A stretch of 64,000 bases of DNA from Nitrosomonas marina (GTDB lineage Bacteria > Pseudomonadota > Gammaproteobacteria > Burkholderiales > Nitrosomonadaceae): NCBI RefSeq assembly GCF_900110145.1, contig NZ_FOCP01000013.1, positions 31,667 to 95,666 of the forward strand, in the 5' to 3' direction. Within the stretch, counting starts at the first letter, position 1. Each line of letters begins with the position of its first letter. The notes under the pieces were generated by a model. It was not told where the DNA came from and made no database searches. It worked only from the letters and a program-made list of their open reading frames with translations. Of the stretch, positions 1-9,079 are shown one piece after another. The translations under genes were made by a program, and so were the position numbers.

Positions 1-64
1 TGGATTCGAACCAACGACCCCCACCATGTCAAGGTGGTGCTCTAACCAACTGAGCTACACGCCT
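1..64 (-). tRNA. tRNA-Val (GAC), 3' end cut by the window
   Basis: On the minus strand the sequence begins with the acceptor strand AGGCGTG, followed by a normal D arm (AGCTCAGTTGGTTAGAGC). The anticodon stem is CCACC/GGTGG around the loop TTGACAT, so the anticodon is GAC, which reads valine GUC codons. The T arm with GGTTCGAATCC is present. The last few bases of the acceptor stem lie beyond the left edge. The 5' end at position 64 is set by the expected pairing of AGGCGTG with the missing 3' strand. Confidence 0.95.
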
Positions 65-231
65 ACTGTAATTGCGACTGCAACTGAGCCCAAGCTTCAA
101 CTGCAGGGCTACGATTCTATCTGAAACGTATTCAAGACACAAATTAATTTGGTCGGTTCATCACATTCACTTCGCCAAAACCGGTATGATTTTAGTCTGA
201 CATATTCATGAACGTCCTGATCAAGCTTGCA

Positions 232-1149
232 ATGACTGCGTACATTACCCATTCCGATTGCCTCTTGCACGACATGGGGCCATACCATCCCGAAAATCCG
301 CAACGATTGAAAGCTATCGCGCAACAACTTGAAGCAACCGGTCTGATCGAGAAGCTTCGCTGTTATGAATCACCACTGGCCACGGATACGCAATTAATGC
401 GGGTGCATCCACTCGATTATATTGCCAGTATTCGGGAGGTATCGCCGCAAAAAGGCCTGGCATATCTTGATCCGGATACCGCGATGAACCCGCACTCGCT
501 GAATGCAGCGCTGCGCGCTGCAGGTGGAGTGATACTCGCCACCGATCTGGTGGTCGGACAAAAGGCAAACCGTGCATTCTGCGCTGTGCGTCCACCCGGC
601 CATCATGCGGAATCTACATATGCGATGGGTTTCTGCATTTTCAACAATATTGCCGTTGGTGTCGCGCACGCACTGGCAACGCATGGCCTGCAGCGCATTG
701 CGATACTGGATTTCGACGTGCATCACGGCAACGGTACCGAAGCGATTTTTGGCGGCAATCAAAAAGTTTTGTTCTGTTCCACTTTTCAGCATCCCTTTTA
801 CCCGCATTCGGGCGCGAAAACCCGGCACAGCAATTGCATTAGTGTGCCATTGCCTGCAGCATCAGGTGGCGATGCTTTCCGGCAAGCAGTGGCTGCGCAC
901 TGGCTGTCTGCCGTAGAATCGTTCAAACCGGAGATGATCTTTATCTCTGCAGGGTTTGACGCACATCGCGAAGACGACATGGCGAATCTGATGCTTGACG
1001 ATGTGGATTACGTCTGGATAACACAGCAAATCACGGCATGGGCTGAACAATATGCGAATGGGCGCATTGTGTCCGTACTCGAGGGCGGTTACGCACTGAA
1101 TGCTCTGGGTCGCTGCGTTGTGCAGCATATTAAAGTACTTTGTGAATAA
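232..1149 (+). CDS. Histone deacetylase family protein (AcuC/HDAC-like zinc amidohydrolase)
   Basis: This is a class II-like bacterial histone deacetylase/acetylpolyamine amidohydrolase, a cytoplasmic zinc enzyme that removes acetyl groups from lysine side chains or polyamines. The arginase-fold motifs are in order: HPENPQRL near the N terminus, RPPGHHAE with the catalytic His pair, the zinc site DFDVHHGNGT, SAGFDAHRED with the second zinc Asp, and LEGGY with the transition-state tyrosine. The length, about 305 residues, suits the single-domain family. I prefer the ATG at 232 (MTAYITHSDC) over the upstream ATG at 208, because homologues of this subfamily generally begin there; neither start has a clear ribosome-binding site. 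The gene converges on the PRPP-synthetase-like gene, only 5 nt from its stop. The natural substrate cannot be told from sequence. Confidence 0.9.
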   Translation: MTAYITHSDCLLHDMGPYHPENPQRLKAIAQQLEATGLIEKLRCYESPLATDTQLMRVHPLDYIASIREVSPQKGLAYLDPDTAMNPHSLNAALRAAGGVILATDLVVGQKANRAFCAVRPPGHHAESTYAMGFCIFNNIAVGVAHALATHGLQRIAILDFDVHHGNGTEAIFGGNQKVLFCSTFQHPFYPHSGAKTRHSNCISVPLPAASGGDAFRQAVAAHWLSAVESFKPEMIFISAGFDAHREDDMANLMLDDVDYVWITQQITAWAEQYANGRIVSVLEGGYALNALGRCVVQHIKVLCE

Positions 1150-1154
1150 TTTGA

Positions 1155-2030
1155 TCAGGCAATTTGTCTGACAGCTTCGGCCAGCACATTAACCAGGTAT
1201 ATGGCATTCGTCGAATGCGTAATGCTGTCCGAACTCCAGATACGTGTAACACCGGATTGACGAATAACCTGCTCCGCATCGCTGCAAAATAACGGATGGG
1301 TAACCACGGCATCGACCTGTCTGGCGCCATTTTGTAGCAGACTTTCAGCCGCCTGCGCAAGTGTGTGGCCCGTGCTGGCCATATCATCGACCAGAATCGC
1401 ATGCTGACCGGCATAATCGCGTTCCGGCAGCGTGATTGCGACCTGTTTGTCCCCGCTTCTAACCTTGTTTGCCACTGTATACGAGAAACCGATGGTAACA
1501 GCAATCTCGCTTACCCACTGTTCGGATTCGCTGTCAGGACCCACCAACAGCGCGTCAGCATACTGTTGCTGTAAAAACCGTCCGATTTCACCACCTGCCG
1601 TCACCGCCAGCGCATATCGCGCGGGTATTGCCTGAACCAGTCGTTGCACTCGATGCAGATGCGGATCGACTGTAATCACATCGTCAAAATTATCCGCCAG
1701 CAACCTGCCGATCACCTGCTGGCTGATCGCTTCGCCTGGATAGTTCTCCGCATCCTGACGCATATAGCACAAATACGGTGCAACCAGCGAAATCCGCCTG
1801 GCGCCGTGTTTCCGCAGTGCGGACACGCTCAACAACAGTTCGATGAGCTTGCAGTTCGGCTGATTCAGACTTCTGACCAGCACCACATGATCCGGCAGAT
1901 CGACCGGCACCTGCACCAGACTCTCGCCGTCCGGAAAACTGTGCAGCCGGATTTCCCGATATTCTGTCTGCAGCGCGACACTCAATGCCAACGCCTGCGC
2001 TCGGTAATCTTCAAAACCCATTATGTGCAT
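1155..2030 (-). CDS. Ribose-phosphate pyrophosphokinase-like protein
   Basis: Member of the PRPP synthetase family, which transfers pyrophosphate from ATP to ribose 5-phosphate. Visible motifs are HSFPDGESLV near residue 30, APYLCYMRQD near 95, ITVDPHLHRVQRL near 130, and the PRPP-binding loop VLVDDMASTGHTL near 215. At 291 residues it is shorter than canonical bacterial Prs (about 315) and resembles the short class found beside AMP phosphorylases. The start at 2030 is preceded by a GGGGGA Shine-Dalgarno sequence 5 nt upstream. It lies 14 nt downstream of the phosphorylase gene on the same strand, so the two are almost certainly co-transcribed. It is probably not the main housekeeping Prs; it may instead handle ribose phosphates released by its partner (inference). 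Confidence 0.88.
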   Translation of the reverse strand: MHIMGFEDYRAQALALSVALQTEYREIRLHSFPDGESLVQVPVDLPDHVVLVRSLNQPNCKLIELLLSVSALRKHGARRISLVAPYLCYMRQDAENYPGEAISQQVIGRLLADNFDDVITVDPHLHRVQRLVQAIPARYALAVTAGGEIGRFLQQQYADALLVGPDSESEQWVSEIAVTIGFSYTVANKVRSGDKQVAITLPERDYAGQHAILVDDMASTGHTLAQAAESLLQNGARQVDAVVTHPLFCSDAEQVIRQSGVTRIWSSDSITHSTNAIYLVNVLAEAVRQIA

Positions 2031-2044
2031 ACAAATCCCCCAAA

Positions 2045-3580
2045 CTATAAAAAGGCATCATGCTGTTGAACGTTCCCTGCTTCACCCAGCGTATAGCCGC
2101 TGTCCTGCTCCACCAGTTTCCGGGCAAATTCAAAATCGGACATAAACTCTGCATAAACACGATACAGCACATCACCTGCCTTGACGGCATCGCCGTTTTT
2201 TCGTAACAGATCGACACCTGCCTTTTTATCCATCGGTGCACCGGCAATACGCGCGATATTGGCCATTTGCAGATTATCGATACCCGCCACAACACCCGCG
2301 TTGCCCGCTTTGACTTCGTAACAGAATTTACCGGGCGCAAAATCAATCGTATGCGCGCCCTGCCCTTCCATAATGGCATTCATTTTCGCCAGCGCGCGGC
2401 CCGAGTCCAGAATGTCACGCGCAATCGCGTATCCCTGGCCGCCGCGAACATCGGGGTCAAATTCAATGATGCGGCCGGCCAGTTCAAGCGATTTCTGGCG
2501 CAGATCTGGCGGTGCACCGGGATCGTTTTCCAGCACCTGCATCACGTCGCGGGCTTCCAGTGTTGGACCGATGCCGCGGCCGACAGGCTGGCGGCCGTCG
2601 GTGATGATGACTTCTAGATGAATATTGAGCTGGTCGCCGACAAACTCAAACAGTTTTCTGAGTGCGAGTGCTGCGCGCATGTGCCGCACCTTTGCCGTCG
2701 GCCCTACGGGTATGTCGATCAGCAGATGCGTCGAGCCCGCAGCGAGTTTTTTCGACAGAATCGATGCCACCATTTGCCCCTGCGAATCGATACCGAGCGG
2801 ACGCTCGACCGCGATCAGCATATCGTCCACCGGCGCCAGTTTCGCAGTACCTCCCCATGCAAGGCAGCCGCGATGCCTGCGCACAATGTCGTGCAGCTTT
2901 TTCGGCGTGAGATTCACTTCAGCGAGAATTTCCATGGTATCCGCCGTTCCGGCGGGCGATGTAATAGCCCGGCTCGATGTTTTCGGTATCAGCATACCGT
3001 GTGCGGCGACAATCGGCACCACCAGCATCGAAGTACGGTTACCGGGAATGCCGCCGATACAGTGCTTGTCCGCCACCAGCGCCTCGCCCCAGTTCAGCTG
3101 CTGCCCGGTCTCCAGCATCGCCCGCGTCAGGTACAAAACTTCGTCGCGATCCAGATTATTTTGCCCTGTCGCTACCAGAAACGCAGCCATCTCCATTTTA
3201 GAATAGCGACTGGCGGCGATGTCCCGCGTTATCGATTCAAAATCCGTCAGCGTCAGCCGTTCGCCGTTAATCTTGCGCCGCACCGCATCCATCGACAGTG
3301 CATATTCCGCATGGTCCACGCTGACCGCGCAATCTTCGCTCGCATTCAATTGCGCATACGCCTGTTCGGACAATCCCAGTTCCGACGGCGTCACAATCGC
3401 CGCGTCATCGACTACATTCAGCACAGCCAGGATCCTGCGACCGTTGGCGCAGATACGGATCTTTGTCAACGCCTGAAATCCTTCCGCACGATACACCGCA
3501 CATTCACGATGCATATACGCCACGTTTTCATGGTATGTATCGATTGCGATACGGCGCAGCCTGAGGGTCTGGTTATTCAT
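2045..3580 (-). CDS. AMP/thymidine phosphorylase family protein (long, 511 aa)
   Basis: Belongs to the pyrimidine-nucleoside phosphorylase superfamily, in the roughly 500-residue branch that includes archaeal AMP phosphorylase. That enzyme splits nucleoside 5'-monophosphates with phosphate, giving the base and ribose 1,5-bisphosphate. An extra N-terminal domain of about 85 residues precedes the catalytic core. Core motifs are [14 protein letters not shown] near 172-185, [19 protein letters not shown] near 201-219, [17 protein letters not shown] near 239-255, and a C-terminal PYNP-like domain. The bacterial DeoA is only about 440 residues and lacks the N-terminal extension. A GAAGA sequence lies 7 nt before the ATG. 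The gene starts 13 nt after the upstream unknown ORF and is followed by the Prs-like gene. Automatic annotation often calls it thymidine phosphorylase; I consider AMP phosphorylase-type activity more likely. Confidence 0.88.
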   Translation of the reverse strand: MNNQTLRLRRIAIDTYHENVAYMHRECAVYRAEGFQALTKIRICANGRRILAVLNVVDDAAIVTPSELGLSEQAYAQLNASEDCAVSVDHAEYALSMDAVRRKINGERLTLTDFESITRDIAASRYSKMEMAAFLVATGQNNLDRDEVLYLTRAMLETGQQLNWGEALVADKHCIGGIPGNRTSMLVVPIVAAHGMLIPKTSSRAITSPAGTADTMEILAEVNLTPKKLHDIVRRHRGCLAWGGTAKLAPVDDMLIAVERPLGIDSQGQMVASILSKKLAAGSTHLLIDIPVGPTAKVRHMRAALALRKLFEFVGDQLNIHLEVIITDGRQPVGRGIGPTLEARDVMQVLENDPGAPPDLRQKSLELAGRIIEFDPDVRGGQGYAIARDILDSGRALAKMNAIMEGQGAHTIDFAPGKFCYEVKAGNAGVVAGIDNLQMANIARIAGAPMDKKAGVDLLRKNGDAVKAGDVLYRVYAEFMSDFEFARKLVEQDSGYTLGEAGNVQQHDAFL

Positions 3581-3593
3581 GGATTTCTTCGGA

Positions 3594-4079
3594 TTATCTG
3601 GAAGTAACTGGTTCTGCTATCGTATCAGAATGGCTGGTTTTGCATTCGAAAGTGGGTTCAATGTCGCTATCGGTTTCGCGGGCTGCGATTTCTTTCAATA
3701 ATTTAAGCGTATCGTCATTGATTTCAGACATAGATGGGCAAACCCGTTCTCCCGATTGGTCCTGTTGATGCTTGAGCGATAGCAAACATGGTGCAGCCGT
3801 ATTTCCGAGTAGCAATTCTTTAATTCGATTACTAACACCAGCTGCTATCCATTCGTTTCTACAAGCCAGTTCGATTAAGTAAGCATGAAGGTTATTCAAA
3901 ACTATTGATGCATCGGTCTCTCCATGCACCTGGTTGCCAATACCAAACAGCAGGGCATGAATGCCATCTCCATATTTCACCTGTACCCATATTTTCATAC
4001 CTTGGGCTTCATCAGCGTCGCAGGCTGTCCGATACGCCCAGGCAATCGTATATAATTGTTCCAGCGTGAAGTTTTTCAT
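3594..4079 (-). CDS. Hypothetical protein in the AMP phosphorylase operon
   Basis: I do not recognise this family. The 161-residue product has no signal peptide or membrane segment. The N-terminal half is mixed helical and includes [22 protein letters not shown], with a [14 protein letters not shown] helix following; the C-terminal third is polar and rich in Asp, Glu, Thr and Ser, so probably disordered. The ATG at 4079 (MKNFTLEQ) is preferred to a TTG two codons upstream. Only 13 nt separate its stop from the phosphorylase start, so it is likely the first gene of that operon. A genuine gene is plausible from its length and position, but no motif proves it. Confidence 0.6.
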   Translation of the reverse strand: MKNFTLEQLYTIAWAYRTACDADEAQGMKIWVQVKYGDGIHALLFGIGNQVHGETDASIVLNNLHAYLIELACRNEWIAAGVSNRIKELLLGNTAAPCLLSLKHQQDQSGERVCPSMSEINDDTLKLLKEIAARETDSDIEPTFECKTSHSDTIAEPVTSR

Positions 4080-4258
4080 TACCAACGAGGTGTGCTGTGT
4101 TTTCTCTCAATTTATAGATAGATTGTTTAATCAGCAAACCAGTTGTTTTATTAGGGGTGTTAGCCAGCGACTGATGGGCGATATTAATACCAAACATTGC
4201 AATTTCCCTTATCAATTTCTCGCCATGCATAAAAGTGCTTAACACGAACGCACGCATC

Positions 4259-4744
4259 TTACCAGAACAACTGTTTGAAGTAGCAGGTCGGACAATAGTA
4301 GTAATAGTTTTCGCGGTAGGCGATCGGCCAGGGATGGATCGAAACGGCGTTGATCAGCGGCAGACCGGCGCTGCCATAGGTGGCCGCATAGTCTGACCTG
4401 CCTTCAATTGTCCCGATTGCAACGACTTCCCGGCTCGTAAAATAAATCTTTGGATCAAGCTTCTTCTCGCTTTTTAGCAGAAAATACCCTTCGCTGGGTT
4501 TATCAATATCGGGGCGATCGTAATAATCCAGCGGATAAAACATGACCTGCATCAGACTGCCACCTTCCACCTCCCGAAGATCGGTAACCACCCCGCCCCA
4601 TTTTACCAGGACGTCTTCATATTGCTCGGCATCCGCTTTGACCTGGGCATATGTCAGCTCCTGCACATCTGTGCTGTCAAAAGCAGGCGGCAGCGTTGTG
4701 CATGCGCTGAACAGCAGGCTGATCACGATCAAATAAATTTTCAT
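4259..4744 (-). CDS. Slp family outer-membrane lipoprotein
   Basis: A short lipoprotein signal peptide (MKIYLIVISLLFSAC) ends in the lipobox LFSAC, so Cys15 should be lipidated and the mature protein anchored in the envelope. The body matches the Slp (starvation lipoprotein) family: TYAQVKADAEQYEDVLVKWGG near 31-51, YPLDYYDRP near 75, and SEGYFLLKS followed by a beta-rich stretch with GTIEG. The C terminus is rich in tyrosine (YYYYCPTCYF). The length of 161 residues is normal for Slp. The precise role of the family is unknown; the Escherichia coli member is induced on carbon starvation and acid stress. It is the first of three consecutive small exported proteins in this part of the window. 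Confidence 0.85.
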   Translation of the reverse strand: MKIYLIVISLLFSACTTLPPAFDSTDVQELTYAQVKADAEQYEDVLVKWGGVVTDLREVEGGSLMQVMFYPLDYYDRPDIDKPSEGYFLLKSEKKLDPKIYFTSREVVAIGTIEGRSDYAATYGSAGLPLINAVSIHPWPIAYRENYYYYCPTCYFKQLFW

Positions 4745-4812
4745 TGTTTTACTCTATTTAAAGTCACGGTGATATTTTCAACCTTTCGCAGGAAAAAAAC
4801 AGTAGCTCAAAA

Positions 4813-5577
4813 CTAGTCCATGCCAGCCTGCCTGCCTGCAACTTCTATTTCAGATACAAACAACCGTGTGCGATGACCGAAAATATTTCTGTTGGCGAGC
4901 CGCTCACTGTAGTGCACTTTCACCGGAACGCCTGCTTTCAGTCCCTCGATCGCGAAATGATACAGATCATGGTCATCCATCACAAAATGACGGAATTTGT
5001 CGCCATTAGCACCGATTTGCATGGTCATGAAATAATTTCGTGCAAGGTTTTTATTCTTGATGACGTTGGTTATCCGTCCAAATTCGACGCCGTAGGAAAC
5101 TTCCGGTTCAAATGTGCGGATGTCGCCGATCAGATGCGTTTGCGGGAGTGGCCGGTTTTTATCAACCAGATGGATGTCGACCAGTTCATTGACAGCGGAA
5201 CATGCCAGCAGCGTATTGCTGCGAGGCGTTTTGTATTCGATAACGACATCGTAACCGATCAGTTCGTCAAGTACATCGTAGAAATCATCTTCGTCAAAGC
5301 AAAAACGGAAAGGGTTGGTCACAAGATTTTGCGGCAGGCTGCCAAAGCTGATAAACGATGCGCTCTCATGACCCAGTAGCAGTTCACCCGCATGTGCGCC
5401 GCTCATGCCGCGACCGAATCTATCGTCACGCCCGACCCGGCTTAACTGGCCTGATGCAAAACCTTTGGTGTCAATGATCAGTGACGATGAAAAGGCCGTC
5501 GCTGCGTTCAGGGCGACACCGAGCATCAGCGATAAAACAAGTATGCCTGGAATGGAGAGATTCCATATTCTTATCAT
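4813..5577 (-). CDS. Exported protein of unknown function
   Basis: A typical Sec signal peptide (MIRIWNLSIPGILVLSLMLG followed by an AxA-like site) indicates export to the periplasm or beyond. The mature part of about 225 residues contains an RDDRFGRGMSG segment, FRFCFDEDDFYDVLDELIGYDVVIEYKTPR near the middle, and a lysine-rich stretch near FGRITNVIKNKNLARNYF. No catalytic motif is recognised. The start at 5577 puts the signal peptide at the very N terminus; an in-frame TTG at 5613 would add 12 residues. The 68-nt space to the Slp-like gene downstream would allow co-transcription. Confidence 0.7.
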   Translation of the reverse strand: MIRIWNLSIPGILVLSLMLGVALNAATAFSSSLIIDTKGFASGQLSRVGRDDRFGRGMSGAHAGELLLGHESASFISFGSLPQNLVTNPFRFCFDEDDFYDVLDELIGYDVVIEYKTPRSNTLLACSAVNELVDIHLVDKNRPLPQTHLIGDIRTFEPEVSYGVEFGRITNVIKNKNLARNYFMTMQIGANGDKFRHFVMDDHDLYHFAIEGLKAGVPVKVHYSERLANRNIFGHRTRLFVSEIEVAGRQAGMD

Positions 5578-5734
5578 TTTCAGTTCATTACCTTCGGTTA
5601 GGGTTGTTATCAATCAGATCAACCCTCTCGAAAAGCTGCCACAGCGGGTTTCGCCACATCTGGCCTGTATTCAGAGTGCCAATTAATTATCAGCTGATAT
5701 CTAACAGTTACTGCGTTTATTTCAGGTGGTGCAA

Positions 5735-6109
5735 TCAGCCATCTTCATATTTTCCGCCGTTCTGAATACAGGTCTCCTCAATGGTTGACGCGTCCCAGTC
5801 ATGCTTTTTTTTCGACCCGCGATAATAATGTTTGTCGAGAACCAGTCCGTCCGGATCAGTAAAACGAATGCAGCGCCCGATTCTGTTTTCATCGGGGCAG
5901 CGCTCGCCGACCGTGCAGTGCTTGGTAATCAACTGGCGATCTGTTGCGGAGAGTGTGCTCAGACGGTATTCCTCACAGATACTCTGCCTTTTAATGCGAT
6001 CGCAGATAACAAACGCACTCGGGTCTTCATTGACGCTGCTGTTAGCCGCACCAGTCAATAACATGGAAAGCACAATATAAGCAATAAACAGTAAAAACAG
6101 CCGTGTCAT
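5735..6109 (-). CDS. Small exported cysteine-rich protein
   Basis: A 124-residue product with an N-terminal signal sequence (MTRLFLLFIAYIVLSMLLTG) and a mature region carrying six cysteines in paired spacing (FVICDRIKRQSICEEY, HCTVGERCPDENRIGRC, and ETCIQNG). This suggests disulfide bonds formed in the periplasm. No known domain is recognised. It precedes the larger exported unknown protein on the same strand, with 157 nt between them, enough for a separate promoter. The coding call rests on the signal peptide and the cysteine pattern. Confidence 0.65.
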   Translation of the reverse strand: MTRLFLLFIAYIVLSMLLTGAANSSVNEDPSAFVICDRIKRQSICEEYRLSTLSATDRQLITKHCTVGERCPDENRIGRCIRFTDPDGLVLDKHYYRGSKKKHDWDASTIEETCIQNGGKYEDG

Positions 6110-6177
6110 AGGTTTCCTTTCTACTCGTAAAGAACAACAGGGTTTTTCTCGCCCAGTCGTGTCACGATTCCGGTCAG

Positions 6178-6753
6178 CTACCTGTCAACGCGAATGGCTT
6201 TCGGAATCGCCACTTTCAAATAATAAATCATTGACCATAATGTCAGCACTGCCGCTACATAAATCAGCCAGGTCCCGATCTGGTGCGCATTAAGACCCTC
6301 AGTCAGATCATCGTGGTAGAGCAGCAGCGGAATCGCTATCATTTGCGCGGTTGTCTTGATTTTACCCAGAAACGATACCGCTACGCTCTTGGATTGACCG
6401 ATCTGCGCCATCCATTCACGCAATGCAGAAACGGCAATTTCCCGCCCGATAATAACCAGCGCTATCGGCGCGCCGAGCCGGTCGAGATAAACGAGCACGA
6501 TCAGCGCGGCAGCGACCATTAATTTGTCTGCCACCGGGTCGAGAAAAGCGCCAAAGGCGGACATTTGATTCAGTGCACGTGCCAGAAAGCCATCCAGCCA
6601 GTCTGTTATGGCAGCGCCGGCAAAAATCAGGGTGGCAACAAGGTTTTTTTGCTCGACTGTCAGCCAACCGGCTGGCAAATAAAAAATACCAACAAATATG
6701 GGTATGGCCAGTATTCTAAGCCACGTCAGCAAATTCGGCAGATTCAAAGGCAT
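6178..6753 (-). CDS. pgsA: CDP-diacylglycerol--glycerol-3-phosphate 3-phosphatidyltransferase
   Basis: PgsA makes phosphatidylglycerophosphate from CDP-diacylglycerol and glycerol 3-phosphate at the inner membrane, the committed step to phosphatidylglycerol. The CDP-alcohol phosphotransferase signature is intact in DWLDGFLARALNQMSAFG followed by AFLDPVADK, which gives the D-G-x2-A-R-x8-G-x3-D-x3-D pattern. Several hydrophobic helices flank it. The ATG at 6753 (MPLNLPNLLTWLRI) matches the usual family start; an ATG at 6777 would add eight residues. It follows uvrC on the same strand after 140 nt, the common uvrC-pgsA order in proteobacteria. Confidence 0.93.
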   Translation of the reverse strand: MPLNLPNLLTWLRILAIPIFVGIFYLPAGWLTVEQKNLVATLIFAGAAITDWLDGFLARALNQMSAFGAFLDPVADKLMVAAALIVLVYLDRLGAPIALVIIGREIAVSALREWMAQIGQSKSVAVSFLGKIKTTAQMIAIPLLLYHDDLTEGLNAHQIGTWLIYVAAVLTLWSMIYYLKVAIPKAIRVDR

Positions 6754-6893
6754 AAAAGCGATTGCTTTGTCAGGCATCTATAAAAACAGGTATCAAAAAA
6801 ATAATTCATCAGATTAATCATGTAACGGTCAGGTATCCGCAATCTGCAGATATGTCATGCGCAACTTTATTTTCAACAGTTTCCGGCGAACGA

Positions 6894-8723
6894 TCAGTGC
6901 AGTTCCCGGTAGATTTTCTCCGCAAGCCTGCGGCTGATTCCTTCAGTCTGCGCCAGCTCTTCAATACTGGCCGTCTGCACGCCTTTCAGTCCGCCGAAAC
7001 GTCCCAGCAGGCACTGGCGTCTTTTGGCGCCGATTCCGCTGATACTCTCAAGGCTCGAGGTCATGCGTGATTTACCACGCCGTCCACGATGCCCCTGAAT
7101 GGCAAAACGATGCGCTTCATCCCGTATCTGTTGAATCAGATGCAAAGCGGCATGGTTATTCGGCAATTGTAACGGCTTTTGTCGCTCGGGAAAAACCAAT
7201 TGCTCAAGGCCCGGTTTTCGGCTCTCACCTTTAGCAACGCCCATCAGATTGGCATCGCTGACACCGAGTTCATCGAGCGCTTTTTTTGCTGCGTTCACCT
7301 GCCCCTTGCCGCCATCAATCATGATCAGATCAGGCATGCGCCCCTCGCCTTGAACAATCTTCTGATAACGCCTGTTTAAAGCGTCGCGTATCGCGGCATA
7401 GTCATCCCCCGGTGTAATATTCTTGATGTTAAAGCGCCGGTATTCATGATTGCGCATGGCAAACTGATCATACACCACGCAGGATGCCACTGTCGCTTCA
7501 CCCATGGTATGGCTGATGTCAAAACACTCGATACGATTCAACCCGTCCAGATTCAAGGCCTGCTGCAGTGCGACCAGCCGTTCTTCCTGGCTGGCTTTGC
7601 GGTTCATCATTTGATTAAGTGAAAGTTGTGCATTTTCCGACGCCATTTTCAGCCATATCCGCCGCTCACCGATCGGATTCTGATTAATGGTCACTTTATG
7701 CCCTGCCTGCTCGGTCAGCAAATTCTCCAGTAATTCTCGACGAATTTCGCGGTCAACGATAATCAGGTTCGGCACACTCCGGTTGATGTAATGTTGCGCC
7801 AGAAATGCCTCGATCACCGAAGACAGCTGATAACCATCGGCGTTCTGCGGAAAAAAGCTTTTGTCGCCGAGATGGCGGCCACCTCTGACCATGGCCAGCG
7901 TCACGCATACTCTGTCGCCGCTTTCCGCGTCACCTGCACAGGCCACAATATCCGCGTCCATCGCTTTGCCGCTGTCTACAAACTGCTTTTCACGGATTTT
8001 TCGCAACGCCTGCATTTGGTCGCGCAGTACAGCCGCCTGTTCATAGTCCATCCTGTCCGACGCTTGCTGCATTTTGCCGGCAATACCGTCAATCACTTCG
8101 GATTGCTTACCCTGCAGAAACAGCGCGGCACCGTGCATATCCTCACGGTATTCGGCCGGTGAAATTTTTCCAACACACGGACCACTACAGCGTTTAATCT
8201 GGTACAGCAGGCAGGGACGCGCACGATTATTGAATACACTGTCTTCACAGGTACGCAGACGAAAAACTTTTTGCAACAGCTGAATGCTCTCACGCACGAC
8301 ACCGGCATTAGGAAACGGACCGAAATACTGGTGCGTTTTATCCAGCAACCCGCGATAAAACCCCAGTCGAGGAAATTCATGTCCACTTAGAATGATATAT
8401 GGATATGATTTGTCATCCCTGAACAGGATGTTATAGCGTGGCTTGAGGCTTTTGATTAAATTGTTTTCCAACAGCAGCGCTTCGGCTTCCGAACGAGTCA
8501 CCGTCGTTTCAATGCCGGCGATCTGAGACACCATCAACTGTGTCCGTGGCGCCAGCCCCGTTTTCTGAAAATAGGAAGAAACGCGTTTTTTTAAATCCAC
8601 GGCCTTACCGACATAGATTACTTCGCCATCGGCATTGAGCATTCTATACACACCGGGCTGTGCGGGTAAATTCAGGCAATAGCCTTTCGCGTCGAATTTT
8701 ACCTGTGCTTTGCTGCTATCCAT
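6894..8723 (-). CDS. uvrC: Excinuclease ABC subunit C
   Basis: UvrC makes the two incisions of nucleotide excision repair after UvrAB has located damage. The N-terminal GIY-YIG nuclease domain is visible as PGVYRMLNADGEVIYVGKA with the KKRVSSYF helix. A UVR motif follows around residues 200-235 (MDYEQAAVLRDQMQAL). The RNase H-like second nuclease centres on ECFDISHTMGE and DLIMIDGGKGQV. A C-terminal helix-hairpin-helix region includes ESISGIGAKRRQCLLGRFGG. About 609 residues is normal. The ATG at 8723 (MDSSKAQV) is preferred to an in-frame GTG at 8735. Confidence 0.95.
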   Translation of the reverse strand: MDSSKAQVKFDAKGYCLNLPAQPGVYRMLNADGEVIYVGKAVDLKKRVSSYFQKTGLAPRTQLMVSQIAGIETTVTRSEAEALLLENNLIKSLKPRYNILFRDDKSYPYIILSGHEFPRLGFYRGLLDKTHQYFGPFPNAGVVRESIQLLQKVFRLRTCEDSVFNNRARPCLLYQIKRCSGPCVGKISPAEYREDMHGAALFLQGKQSEVIDGIAGKMQQASDRMDYEQAAVLRDQMQALRKIREKQFVDSGKAMDADIVACAGDAESGDRVCVTLAMVRGGRHLGDKSFFPQNADGYQLSSVIEAFLAQHYINRSVPNLIIVDREIRRELLENLLTEQAGHKVTINQNPIGERRIWLKMASENAQLSLNQMMNRKASQEERLVALQQALNLDGLNRIECFDISHTMGEATVASCVVYDQFAMRNHEYRRFNIKNITPGDDYAAIRDALNRRYQKIVQGEGRMPDLIMIDGGKGQVNAAKKALDELGVSDANLMGVAKGESRKPGLEQLVFPERQKPLQLPNNHAALHLIQQIRDEAHRFAIQGHRGRRGKSRMTSSLESISGIGAKRRQCLLGRFGGLKGVQTASIEELAQTEGISRRLAEKIYRELH

Positions 8724-8837
8724 CTGTTTCAACACTGCTCACGATTCACGCCATGAAAACTATGCCATAGCTGCACATAACTATTGATCAAATGTGTCAT
8801 CTGTCTTCGATCATCTTTTTTTACAGGACGACCGATA

Positions 8838-9026
8838 TCAGTCTTTCTTGCCCAGTAGCGCACCACCAATCGCCCAGTTTTCATGCGGCACTTCTTCAAA
8901 CGTAATATACGTGTAGGATTTCGATTTATTGGCAACACGCGAGAGGGTATCGGTAATCTCTTCAGCAATCTGCGCTTTCTGATCCTGGCTTAGCGTGCCT
9001 GCAACACGTAAATGAACATATGGCAT
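8838..9026 (-). CDS. 4-oxalocrotonate tautomerase family protein
   Basis: A 62-residue tautomerase-fold protein. After removal of the initiator Met the N terminus is Pro (MPYVHLRVAG), the catalytic base of the family, and a single beta-alpha-beta unit follows. The segment SYTYITFEEVPHENWAIGG corresponds to the conserved second half. Such proteins form hexamers and tautomerise small keto acids; the substrate is not apparent here. An AGGAGA Shine-Dalgarno sequence lies 5 nt before the ATG. The gene stands alone between uvrC and the uracil-DNA glycosylase. Confidence 0.88.
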   Translation of the reverse strand: MPYVHLRVAGTLSQDQKAQIAEEITDTLSRVANKSKSYTYITFEEVPHENWAIGGALLGKKD

Positions 9027-9079
9027 TTTCTTCTCCTGATTTTATGGTTCTTGTTTTGTACTTCGATTTTCCTGATCGC

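Noticed and set aside
2618..3607. Long plus-strand open frame (329 codons) opposite the AMP phosphorylase gene
   Set aside because: It lies wholly antisense to a clear enzyme gene; its product is rich in Arg, His and Cys with no domain, typical of a shadow frame.
4012..4257. 81-codon minus-strand frame between the hypothetical gene and the Slp lipoprotein
   Set aside because: It overlaps the better-supported hypothetical gene in another frame and shows no motif or ribosome-binding site.
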